Source of the DNA: an uncultured Chloroflexota bacterium
GTDB lineage: Bacteria > Chloroflexota > Anaerolineae > Anaerolineales > Anaerolineaceae
Assembly: GCA_902795255.1 (NCBI GenBank)
Contig: CADBKS010000159.1
Coordinates: 1 to 7,054, forward strand
Direction of reading: 5' to 3'
Length of the DNA stretch: 7,054 nt
The first letter of the stretch is position 1; each line of letters opens with the position of its first letter. The position numbers and the translations under genes are program-made. Below, one piece after another: positions 1-5,984 of this stretch. Under the pieces are notes generated by a model, which was given only the letters and a program-made list of their open reading frames with translations, did no database searches and had not been told where the DNA came from.

Positions 1-312
1 TCCGCTGATCATCAGATCGTGATCGACTATCCGTATCTGGAATATGATGAACAGGATCAGAACCAGAACTATGTTCTCAAGACCTGTTTCGAAGCTCCGT
101 TCGACGGTATGGTCCGTTTTGACGGGATCCCGCTCAGCAGCCTGACCGACTGGTGGAATGTCCAGAACAACACCAATTCCGGCTCTGAAGTGAATACGGA
201 TATCCTGCTCAGCGGTTCCAACGGTTCCGACCATGGCGACCCGAGCTGCTATATCGAGAGCTTCCTGCCTTACGGCGACGGCCGCTTCATGGACCGTGCT
301 GGTATGTTCTGA
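1..312 (+). CDS. Oligopeptide ABC transporter solute-binding protein, C-terminal fragment (5' end outside window)
   Basis: The reading frame is open from base 1 (SADHQIVIDYPYL...) and stops with TGA at 310-312, so about 103 residues of the C-terminus are visible. The segment SGSNGSDHGDPSCYIESFLP resembles the 'GWGxDYxDPSTYLxxFLP' block of family 5 (OppA/AmiA-type) peptide-binding proteins, which act outside the membrane and deliver peptides to the permease. Position directly upstream of an Opp/Ami permease set supports this call. In most relatives 100 or more residues follow that block, but here only about 25 do, ending GDGRFMDRAGMF. This is therefore either a shortened C-terminal lobe or a divergent subfamily. 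The other forward frames just after the stop show no binding-protein-like continuation. No membrane segment is visible. Confidence comes mainly from gene order plus one weak motif. Confidence 0.68.
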   Translation, partial: SADHQIVIDYPYLEYDEQDQNQNYVLKTCFEAPFDGMVRFDGIPLSSLTDWWNVQNNTNSGSEVNTDILLSGSNGSDHGDPSCYIESFLPYGDGRFMDRAGMF

Positions 313-346
313 TCGGTTTCGCTTCATTTGAAGCGGATTTAATGAG

Positions 347-382
347 GATTCGGGAAGAAAGCGCTGTCTTTCTTCCCGAATC
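347..382 (+). other. Intercistronic perfect hairpin without U-tract
   Basis: Arms 347-361 and 368-382 are perfectly complementary over 15 bp around the 6-nt loop CGCTGT. The sequence after it on the + strand is GGGAAAAAAACG, with no T run, and there is none on the other side for a minus-strand transcript either. It is therefore not a classical intrinsic terminator. A likely role, as known for hairpins behind genes of abundant binding proteins, is protection of the upstream mRNA or partial attenuation, so that more binding protein than permease is made. A smaller hairpin (GCTTCA/TGAAGC, 321-334) lies just upstream. An alternative pairing, TTCCCG 373-378 with CGGGAA 382-387, would compete with the 3' arm. 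Confidence 0.7.
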
Positions 383-435
383 GGGAAAAAAACGTACAAT
401 TGTAAAAAAGCACATCCGCATTTCTGCGATATTCG

Positions 436-441
436 AGGAGG
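436..441 (+). promoter_or_regulatory. Ribosome-binding site deciding the first permease start
   Basis: AGGAGG lies 7 nt before ATG 449. A TTG in the same frame at 443 would leave only 1 nt of spacing, so ATG 449 is taken as the start. Confidence 0.85.
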
Positions 442-448
442 ATTGTTT

Positions 449-2023
449 ATGAGGTATTTTCTGATACGTTTGATCCGCGGTATGGTATCGGTTTTTGTCG
501 CGATGTGCATCATCATTATTCTCCTCTTCTTTGTACTGGACAAAAACCTGATCTTTTCCGAGGATGAGCAGTACATCAAGCTTTCCAATAACCAGAAGAT
601 CACCTACATGTACACCATGTGGCAGAAATACGGTTATCTGACCCGCGTCACTTATCCGGAATATCTGACGGATCTGGTGAAGGAAGGGAAGATGGACGAT
701 GAGTACCGGAAGACCGTTGCTACGATCGGCCGGACGCCCGACAAGGACAGTGAGGATACCGCAAAATGGGTCGCGGAGTTCACGAAATACTATGAAGGCA
801 AGGGCTATACGATCCAGCGCCTGGACGCGGTGATGGCAAACTCCAAACGGGTCGCCAATGGCGGTGAGGCTTCCCTCTTCGCCTACCGCAATACGCCTGT
901 GCTTCCCCGTGTCGTGAACTTCTTTAAAAGCCTGCTGCAGTTCGATACGATCCATTATGTTCCCGCCGACCATGATATCGGTGAGCGCGGGCTTACCTTT
1001 ACGCTGCACGATCCCGCATACGGCGGTGAGAAGTTCTCTCCCGCCATTATGGGCAACGGGACCTACCATAAATATCTGCTGTACTTCGATGATGGTTTCC
1101 CCTGGCTACGCCAGAATTTTGTCAAACTGAGACTGGGTACTTCCTTTACCGTCAATAAGGGCGTTGACGCTTTCGATACGATGACCCAGGCACAGGGGAC
1201 CTACGTTCCGCATACGGTTTACTATCCGTCCGGCGATGTCGAAGTCAGTGCTGACGATGTTCATACCGCTACATATCTCTACGGTTCACGGGCGCTCAAT
1301 CTCGTGTACGCGGATAAATATGTTGACGATTACACCAATACCGGACTGACAAAAGACAGTCATTCCAAGATGTTTTACTCCTTCATCATCAGTATCCTGG
1401 CATCCTTCTTCACCTATCTGCTCGGGCTGCCGCTCGGGATCCTGATGGCGAAGAAAAAAGATACCTGGGTCGACAGCCTCGGGAATGCCTATGTGATCTT
1501 CATGATCGCGGTGCCTTCCCTGGCTTACTACTTCATGTTCAAGGGTCTGGCGATCAAAGCCGGACTGCCGGTGATCTTCAGCCTGGACAATCCCACGGCG
1601 CTGATGTATATCACACCGGTGGCAGCCTCCCTTGCGGCCTCTGTCGCGGGCACGATGAAGTGGATGCGCCGCTACATGGTCGATCAGATGAATTCGGATT
1701 ACGTCAAGTTCGCCCGCGCGGAAGGGCTTTCGGAACTTGAGATCTTTGCCAAGCATATTTTCAAGAATGCCGCGATCCCGATCACGCACGGGATCCCGAA
1801 CACCATCATCATGGCCCTGACCGGCTCGATCATGATGGAGCGGCTCTTCGCGATCCCGGGCGTCGGCGGTCTGCTGGTGCAGGCGATCCAGGCGTATGAC
1901 AACTCCGTTATCCTCGGTGTTGCGTTCTTCTACGGGTTCCTTTCCATCATCGGTTCGATCCTCGGGGATATCACGATGTCGATCATGGATCCGCGTATCT
2001 CCTATTCTTCAAAAGCGAGGTGA
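449..2023 (+). CDS. oppB: Oligopeptide ABC transporter permease, OppB/AmiC type with large extracytoplasmic insert
   Basis: This 524-residue inner-membrane permease is one half of the peptide channel. The N-terminus MRYFLIRLIRGMVSVFVAMC starts a first membrane helix (about residues 8-30). A long hydrophilic stretch follows (about 32-305), then a cluster of further predicted helices (about 308-333, 346-368, 385-402, 450-468, 482-506). The EAA loop that docks the ATPase is clear at about 422-444 (ARAEGLSELEIFAKHIFKNA), and the family ending DPRI is at 514-517. Standard OppB is near 300 residues. The extra roughly 200 are the loop after helix 1, as in streptococcal AmiC (about 500 residues, from memory). 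The start is ATG 449 after AGGAGG. The stop TGA 2021-2023 lies inside the next gene's ribosome-binding site, implying translational coupling. The transported peptide cannot be read from the sequence. Confidence 0.93.
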   Translation: MRYFLIRLIRGMVSVFVAMCIIIILLFFVLDKNLIFSEDEQYIKLSNNQKITYMYTMWQKYGYLTRVTYPEYLTDLVKEGKMDDEYRKTVATIGRTPDKDSEDTAKWVAEFTKYYEGKGYTIQRLDAVMANSKRVANGGEASLFAYRNTPVLPRVVNFFKSLLQFDTIHYVPADHDIGERGLTFTLHDPAYGGEKFSPAIMGNGTYHKYLLYFDDGFPWLRQNFVKLRLGTSFTVNKGVDAFDTMTQAQGTYVPHTVYYPSGDVEVSADDVHTATYLYGSRALNLVYADKYVDDYTNTGLTKDSHSKMFYSFIISILASFFTYLLGLPLGILMAKKKDTWVDSLGNAYVIFMIAVPSLAYYFMFKGLAIKAGLPVIFSLDNPTALMYITPVAASLAASVAGTMKWMRRYMVDQMNSDYVKFARAEGLSELEIFAKHIFKNAAIPITHGIPNTIIMALTGSIMMERLFAIPGVGGLLVQAIQAYDNSVILGVAFFYGFLSIIGSILGDITMSIMDPRISYSSKAR

Positions 2024-2025
2024 TC
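2017..2025 (+). promoter_or_regulatory. Extended ribosome-binding site containing the upstream stop codon
   Basis: GAGGTGATC matches nine bases of the complement of the 16S rRNA 3' end. The stop TGA of the first permease (2021-2023) is inside it, and ATG 2029 follows GAGG by 8 nt. This favours ATG 2029 over the in-frame GTG at 2020, which overlaps the site itself. Confidence 0.8.
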
Positions 2026-2028
2026 TGT

Positions 2029-3018
2029 ATGGAAACGAACAATACTGAACGGATCGATCTTTCCGATACCGGTTTATCCGATGAAGAACTGTTTACAATG
2101 ACCGGGCAGGACCTGTCCGCCATTGAAAAGATCGACGCGCCGAAATACTCCTACTGGAAATCGGTGTGGCGTGTCTTTTTCCGCAAGAAGTCCAATATCG
2201 TGATCATCATCCTGACGCTGATCATCCTGGTGTTCACGTACATTTACCCGATATTCTCCGGATTTGACAAATATCAGAACATCATGGATCTGGAGTCCCG
2301 CCATCTGAGTCCGGGGAAAGCCTTTCAGAAGTTCGGCTTCAGCATCCACTGGCTTTTCGGTACCGGGGGCTCCGGTCAGTCCACCTTTGACGGGCTCTGG
2401 TACGGGGCCCGCATCTCGATCACGATCTCGCTGATCTGTACGCTGATCAATTTCGGCATCGGGATCCTGCTCGGCGCGGTGTGGGGCTTCTCCAAACGGG
2501 TCGATATGATCATGAACGAAGTCCGGAATGTGGTCGTGGTCGTCCCGGGGATCTTTGTCACCTCGGTTCTGATGATGGTCCTTTCCCCGAGCTTCTGGAC
2601 CCTGATCTTTTCCATGACGATCATGGGCTGGATCGGTGTGGCTTACTCGATCCGGACGCAGGTCATCATCATCCGCGACCGGGACTACAACCTGGCGTCC
2701 AAATGTCTGGGTACTTCTACCTTCCACATCGCGACGAAAAACATTCTGCCGTTCATGATCTCCTTCATCGTGACCATGGCGGCGACAACAATTCCGGGGT
2801 ATATCGGATCCGAAGCGTTCCTGAGTTACATCGGGCTCGGTATTTCGGAAATGACGCTCGGTAAGATCATGTTCAACTCCCAGGCTGCGATGGTCACCCC
2901 CGGATGGGGCTGGGAGTTCTGGACGCCGGTGATCCTTTCTTCGTTTATTTCGATCGTGCTCTTCCTGATCGGGCAGAGCCTTGGTGACGCGGCTGATCCG
3001 CGTACGCATATGATCTGA
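2029..3018 (+). CDS. oppC: Oligopeptide ABC transporter permease, OppC/AmiD type
   Basis: This 329-residue membrane protein is the partner of the preceding permease. A cytoplasmic N-terminal stretch of about 55 residues, rich in acidic residues, precedes helix 1 (about 57-75, NIVIIILTLIILVFTYIYP). The block GTGGSGQSTFDGLWYGARIS (111-130) corresponds to the conserved 'GTDxxGxxxxxxxxxGAR' element after the first periplasmic-type loop, in a form close to AmiD. The EAA loop is at about 220-241 (YNLASKCLGTSTFHIATKNI). LSYIGLGI (265-272) and LGDAADPR (318-325) are family signatures. Further helices lie around 127-155, 170-208, 238-258 and 300-317. Five bases separate it from the upstream stop. A 59-nt gap with a small palindrome (3017-3031) precedes the ATPase genes. 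The length is only slightly above the roughly 300 usual for OppC. Confidence 0.94.
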   Translation: METNNTERIDLSDTGLSDEELFTMTGQDLSAIEKIDAPKYSYWKSVWRVFFRKKSNIVIIILTLIILVFTYIYPIFSGFDKYQNIMDLESRHLSPGKAFQKFGFSIHWLFGTGGSGQSTFDGLWYGARISITISLICTLINFGIGILLGAVWGFSKRVDMIMNEVRNVVVVVPGIFVTSVLMMVLSPSFWTLIFSMTIMGWIGVAYSIRTQVIIIRDRDYNLASKCLGTSTFHIATKNILPFMISFIVTMAATTIPGYIGSEAFLSYIGLGISEMTLGKIMFNSQAAMVTPGWGWEFWTPVILSSFISIVLFLIGQSLGDAADPRTHMI

Positions 3019-3077
3019 TCAGCTGCTGATCAAGGGTATTAGAGATAAGATTTGCTGAACTGCTGGAGGAGAAGAGA

Positions 3078-4472
3078 ATGGAAGACAAAAAAAAGCTGCT
3101 GTCCATTCGGGATCTCGATGTAAAATTCAGAGTCCGCGGGCGGACACTGACCGCGATCCGGAACGTTTCACTGGATATTTATGAAAATGAAACGATCGCG
3201 ATCGTCGGGGAGTCCGGATGCGGAAAATCCGTCCTGACCAAGACATTTGCCGGGACACTTGACAATAACGGCTATATCGATCACGGGGATATCATCTTTT
3301 ATGATGAGGGGTTCGATGACCTTACTTTCACGGTCAATGCCGCGGTCAGACGGTTTGTTTCGATGGAGGCTTCAAAGCTGGACCGATATGCCGGCCTGAA
3401 AGGTAGCGTGACGGATGAAGTGAAGGCGCGCAATGAGATCCTGGCCAAAGAGATCTGGATGTCCGTGAGCCGATACTCGGCTGTCAGGCGTCCGATCCTG
3501 ATCCGGAAAGTAGAAAAGGCATTCCGCGCGGCGTACGCGAACGGTTCGGATCTGAATGACGAAACGGTCCTGCGGGAGATCTTCGAGACGGCTGTTTTCC
3601 GCGTGAGCTATAAAGGCGAGACGGAAAACGAATATAAAGGGGCTTCCTACCTGAACATGGCGAAAGTCAACTGCATTGCCGACTGGTCCGAGATCCGCGG
3701 AAATAAGATCGCCACGATTTTCCAGGACCCGATGACTTCGCTCAACCCGATCCTGACGATCGGTTCGCAGATCTCTTCGGTCATCATCCGCCATCAGCAT
3801 GTTTCCGAAACGGAAGCGCGGAAACGTGCGATCGAACTCATGCGCAAGGTCGGCATTCCGAATCCGGAGATCCGTTATGATGATTACCCGTTCCAGTATT
3901 CCGGCGGGATGCGCCAGCGGATCGTGATCGCGATCGCGCTTTCCTGCCGTCCGAAGATCCTGATCTGCGACGAACCGACGACCGCGCTGGATGTGACGAT
4001 CCAGGCCCAGATCCTCAAGCTGATCAAGGATCTGCAGAAAGAGTTCAATTACACGATGGTGTTTATCACCCATGACCTCGGTGTGGTCGCCAATGTCGCG
4101 GACCGGGTGGCTGTCCTTTATGCCGGACAGATCGTCGAACTCGGGACTGCGGAAGAGGTCTTTTATGATCCGCGGCATCCCTACACCTGGGCGCTGCTTT
4201 CATCGCTTCCGCAGCTCTGTGAAAAGGATACGGAGCTTTATTCGATCGCGGGGACCCCGCCTTCCCTTTACAATGTGATCAAGGGCGACGCGTTCGCTCC
4301 GCGGAACCCCTACTGTATCAAGCTGGACACTCTCAGAGAGCCGCCGATGTTCAGGGTGACGGATACCCATTATGCCAAAACCTGGCTGCTGGATCCGCGC
4401 GCCCCGAAGGTGGAAAAACCGGAGATCATCCGGGATATCAACGGGACCCTCCGCAGAGTATTCAACATCTGA
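3078..4472 (+). CDS. oppD: Oligopeptide ABC transporter ATP-binding protein, OppD/AmiE type, with internal insertion
   Basis: This 464-residue cytoplasmic ATPase powers import as a heterodimer with the next gene's product. Visible motifs are Walker A GESGCGKS (44-51, K50), Q-loop IFQDPMTSLNP (214-224, Q216), signature YSGGMRQR (274-281), Walker B ILICDEP (294-300, D298/E299), D-loop TALD (302-305) and switch H332 (THDLG). All catalytic elements are intact. The C-terminus, with AGTPPSLYNVIKGDAFAPRNPY and HYAKTWLLDPRAPKVEKP, follows AmiE closely and contains the OppD/F C-terminal specificity region with a single cysteine (C413). The odd feature is about 110 extra residues (roughly 82-200) between Walker A and the Q-loop. 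They are charged and probably mostly helical, starting after GDIIFYDEGFDDL and ending before WSEIRGNKIATIFQ. The start ATG 3078 follows GGAGGAG by 6 nt. Confidence 0.95.
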   Translation: MEDKKKLLSIRDLDVKFRVRGRTLTAIRNVSLDIYENETIAIVGESGCGKSVLTKTFAGTLDNNGYIDHGDIIFYDEGFDDLTFTVNAAVRRFVSMEASKLDRYAGLKGSVTDEVKARNEILAKEIWMSVSRYSAVRRPILIRKVEKAFRAAYANGSDLNDETVLREIFETAVFRVSYKGETENEYKGASYLNMAKVNCIADWSEIRGNKIATIFQDPMTSLNPILTIGSQISSVIIRHQHVSETEARKRAIELMRKVGIPNPEIRYDDYPFQYSGGMRQRIVIAIALSCRPKILICDEPTTALDVTIQAQILKLIKDLQKEFNYTMVFITHDLGVVANVADRVAVLYAGQIVELGTAEEVFYDPRHPYTWALLSSLPQLCEKDTELYSIAGTPPSLYNVIKGDAFAPRNPYCIKLDTLREPPMFRVTDTHYAKTWLLDPRAPKVEKPEIIRDINGTLRRVFNI

Positions 4473-4489
4473 GACCGCAAGGATAAGAT

Positions 4490-5818
4490 ATGGCCTATAC
4501 CGATAACAGCATCAAACTGATCGACACGAAAGAAAAGCATTTTCCCGAGCACGGCCCGATCTCGGCAAACGGAAAGGAGGTGCTCCTGTCTCTGCGGAAT
4601 GTGGATATCTTCTTCGGCAAGGGGGAGCATACAGTCCGCGCGGTCCAGGATGTGTCTTTTGACATTTACAAAGGGGAGACCTTCTCATTCGTCGGTGAGT
4701 CCGGCTCGGGGAAGACGACTGTCGGCCGGGCGATCATCCGGGCGAACCCGCTCACGCGCGGCGCGATCTATTATAAGGGTGTCCGGATCTCCGGCAATAT
4801 CGCGCATTCCCTTGACCGTGAAGTGATCCGCAATATTCAGATGGTCTTTCAGGATCCCGCGACCTCGCTGAATGAACGCGCGACCGTCGACCAGATCATT
4901 TCCGAGGGGCTGAACAACTTCCATCTCTACAAGGATGAGGCGGACCGGGTCCGTAAGGTAGAAAAGATCATCGATGATGTCGGGCTGCTCCCCGAACACC
5001 TGACGCGTTATCCGCATGAATTTTCCGGCGGGCAGCGGCAGCGTGTCGGTGTGGCCCGCGCCATGATCATGGAACCGGAGCTTGTGGTGGCGGACGAACC
5101 GATCTCCGCGCTGGATGTTTCGATCCGTGCCCAGATCCTGAACCTCATGAACAAATTCAAGCATGAACGGAACACTACCTTTTTCTTCATCGCGCATGAC
5201 CTGTCGATCGTCCGTTATATTTCCGACCGGATCGGTGTGATCTACAAGGGAAATCTGGTTGAAGTCGCCACTGCGAAGGAACTGTTCGATTATCCGCTGC
5301 ATCCCTATACCCGTTCGCTGATCTCCGCGATCCCGCTGCCGGATCCGCATCTTGAACAGAACAAGGTGCTGTTTACCTATGACGGGTCGGAACATGTTTA
5401 CGCTGAAGGGGACAATCCGCATCTGGAGAACCTCGGGCATGACCATTTTGTCTACGGCAGTGACCGTGAGATCGAGGAATACCGGCGGATCCGTGAGACA
5501 AATGAACCGCTGAAGGTGCTCAACATCGTCGGCGTCAATACCACGCCGGAGGAAGCGGCTGAAGCTGAGAAAAAAGCTGAAGAGGCGGAAGAAAACGTCG
5601 TCATCAAACCGCGGCCGACGCGTGATACCGGCAGCTTCTGGTATACGATCCTGAGCTTTATCCTGCCGTTCATTGGTCTGCCCGCCGCCCTGCTTTTCAA
5701 AAAGCATAACTACATCCGCAATTACCGGGCCTGCCGGAAGGGGCTGTTCGGTTTCCTGGGGCTGATCGGGCTGATCATCATTTTCTATCTGCTGCTGATC
5801 CTGATCACGCTGCGTTAG
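4490..5818 (+). CDS. oppF: Oligopeptide ABC transporter ATP-binding protein, OppF/AmiF type, with C-terminal two-helix membrane tail
   Basis: This 442-residue protein is the second ATPase of the importer. Motifs are Walker A GESGSGKTT (69-77, K75), Q-loop VFQDPATSLNER (119-130, Q121), signature FSGGQRQR (178-185), Walker B LVVADEP (198-204, D202/E203), SALD (206-209) and H236 (AHDLS). Both ATPases therefore look catalytically complete. The conserved OppF/AmiF part seems to end near residue 335 (HDHFVYGSDREIEEYRRI). After it comes a linker with an Ala/Glu/Lys-rich stretch (353-369, EEAAEAEKKAEEAEEN). Two predicted transmembrane helices follow (about 383-404 and 418-441), separated by the basic loop KKHNYIRNYRACRKG. 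Usual OppF/AmiF proteins are near 310-330 residues and soluble, so this tail is an added membrane anchor. It resembles small two-helix tails of Bacillota zinc-ribbon proteins, which is an inference. The start ATG 4490 follows AAGGA by 6 nt and lies 17 nt after the preceding stop. Confidence 0.95.
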   Translation: MAYTDNSIKLIDTKEKHFPEHGPISANGKEVLLSLRNVDIFFGKGEHTVRAVQDVSFDIYKGETFSFVGESGSGKTTVGRAIIRANPLTRGAIYYKGVRISGNIAHSLDREVIRNIQMVFQDPATSLNERATVDQIISEGLNNFHLYKDEADRVRKVEKIIDDVGLLPEHLTRYPHEFSGGQRQRVGVARAMIMEPELVVADEPISALDVSIRAQILNLMNKFKHERNTTFFFIAHDLSIVRYISDRIGVIYKGNLVEVATAKELFDYPLHPYTRSLISAIPLPDPHLEQNKVLFTYDGSEHVYAEGDNPHLENLGHDHFVYGSDREIEEYRRIRETNEPLKVLNIVGVNTTPEEAAEAEKKAEEAEENVVIKPRPTRDTGSFWYTILSFILPFIGLPAALLFKKHNYIRNYRACRKGLFGFLGLIGLIIIFYLLLILITLR

Positions 5819-5841
5819 TCCGTTCCTTTTGGACCGATCGA

Positions 5842-5874
5842 AAGCGGTCGCGGAGGAGCTCCCCGCGGCCGCTT
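5842..5874 (+). terminator. GC-rich hairpin after the permease operon, candidate terminator
   Basis: Arms 5842-5853 and 5863-5874 pair over 12 bp with one G-U, around a 9-nt loop that is itself mostly palindromic (GGAGCTCC). It starts 24 nt after the last stop. The tail TCATATTATC is only weakly T-rich, so termination here may be incomplete or assisted. Confidence 0.5.
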
Positions 5875-5888
5875 CATATTATCGCAGA

Positions 5889-5910
5889 TCCGAAAAGGAT
5901 TTTTTTCGGA
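5889..5910 (+). terminator. Weak T-run hairpin, possible second terminator
   Basis: TCCGAAAA (5889-5896) pairs with TTTTCGGA (5903-5910). In an alternative fold, AGATCC (5886-5891) pairs with GGATTT (5897-5902) and is followed by four more T's of the seven-T run 5900-5906. Both stems are weak. The element lies between the permease operon and the next promoter, where a stop signal would be expected. Confidence 0.3.
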
Positions 5911-5952
5911 AAATTATTCGCAAAACTCTTGTAAAAAATTGTCAAATTATTA

Positions 5953-5980
5953 TTGACTGTATACCCATCGGGGGTATAAT
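5953..5980 (+). promoter_or_regulatory. Sigma-A type promoter of the metal-binding protein gene
   Basis: The -35 TTGACT (5953-5958) and the perfect -10 TATAAT (5975-5980) are separated by 16 nt. The upstream 5920-5952 stretch is A/T-rich, like an UP element. Transcription would start near 5985-5988, giving a leader of about 230 nt before ATG 6219. Confidence 0.88.
5960..5978 (+). promoter_or_regulatory. CsoR-type operator inside the promoter spacer
   Basis: TATACCC-ATCGG-GGGTATA is an inverted repeat with 7-bp arms and a 5-nt centre. It resembles known operators of the CsoR/RcnR/CstR family, which have a TACCC...GGGTA core with a G/C-rich middle. It fills the -35/-10 spacer and overlaps the -10, so a bound repressor would block RNA polymerase. 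With a metal-binding protein downstream, copper-responsive CsoR is the best guess. Nickel/cobalt or persulfide sensors of the same family use similar sites. No regulator gene is in the window. Confidence 0.75.
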
Positions 5981-5984
5981 ATAA

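Noticed and set aside
342..452. 36-codon ORF (MRIREESAVF...) whose TGA overlaps the permease ATG
   Set aside because: It has no ribosome-binding site, it runs straight through the 15-bp hairpin, and its product resembles nothing known. The overlap is probably chance.
287..1069. 260-residue open frame on the minus strand
   Set aside because: It lies antisense to the well-supported first permease and shows no recognisable family, and the + strand product has clear motifs. The same applies to the other long minus-strand frames across 1286-5707.
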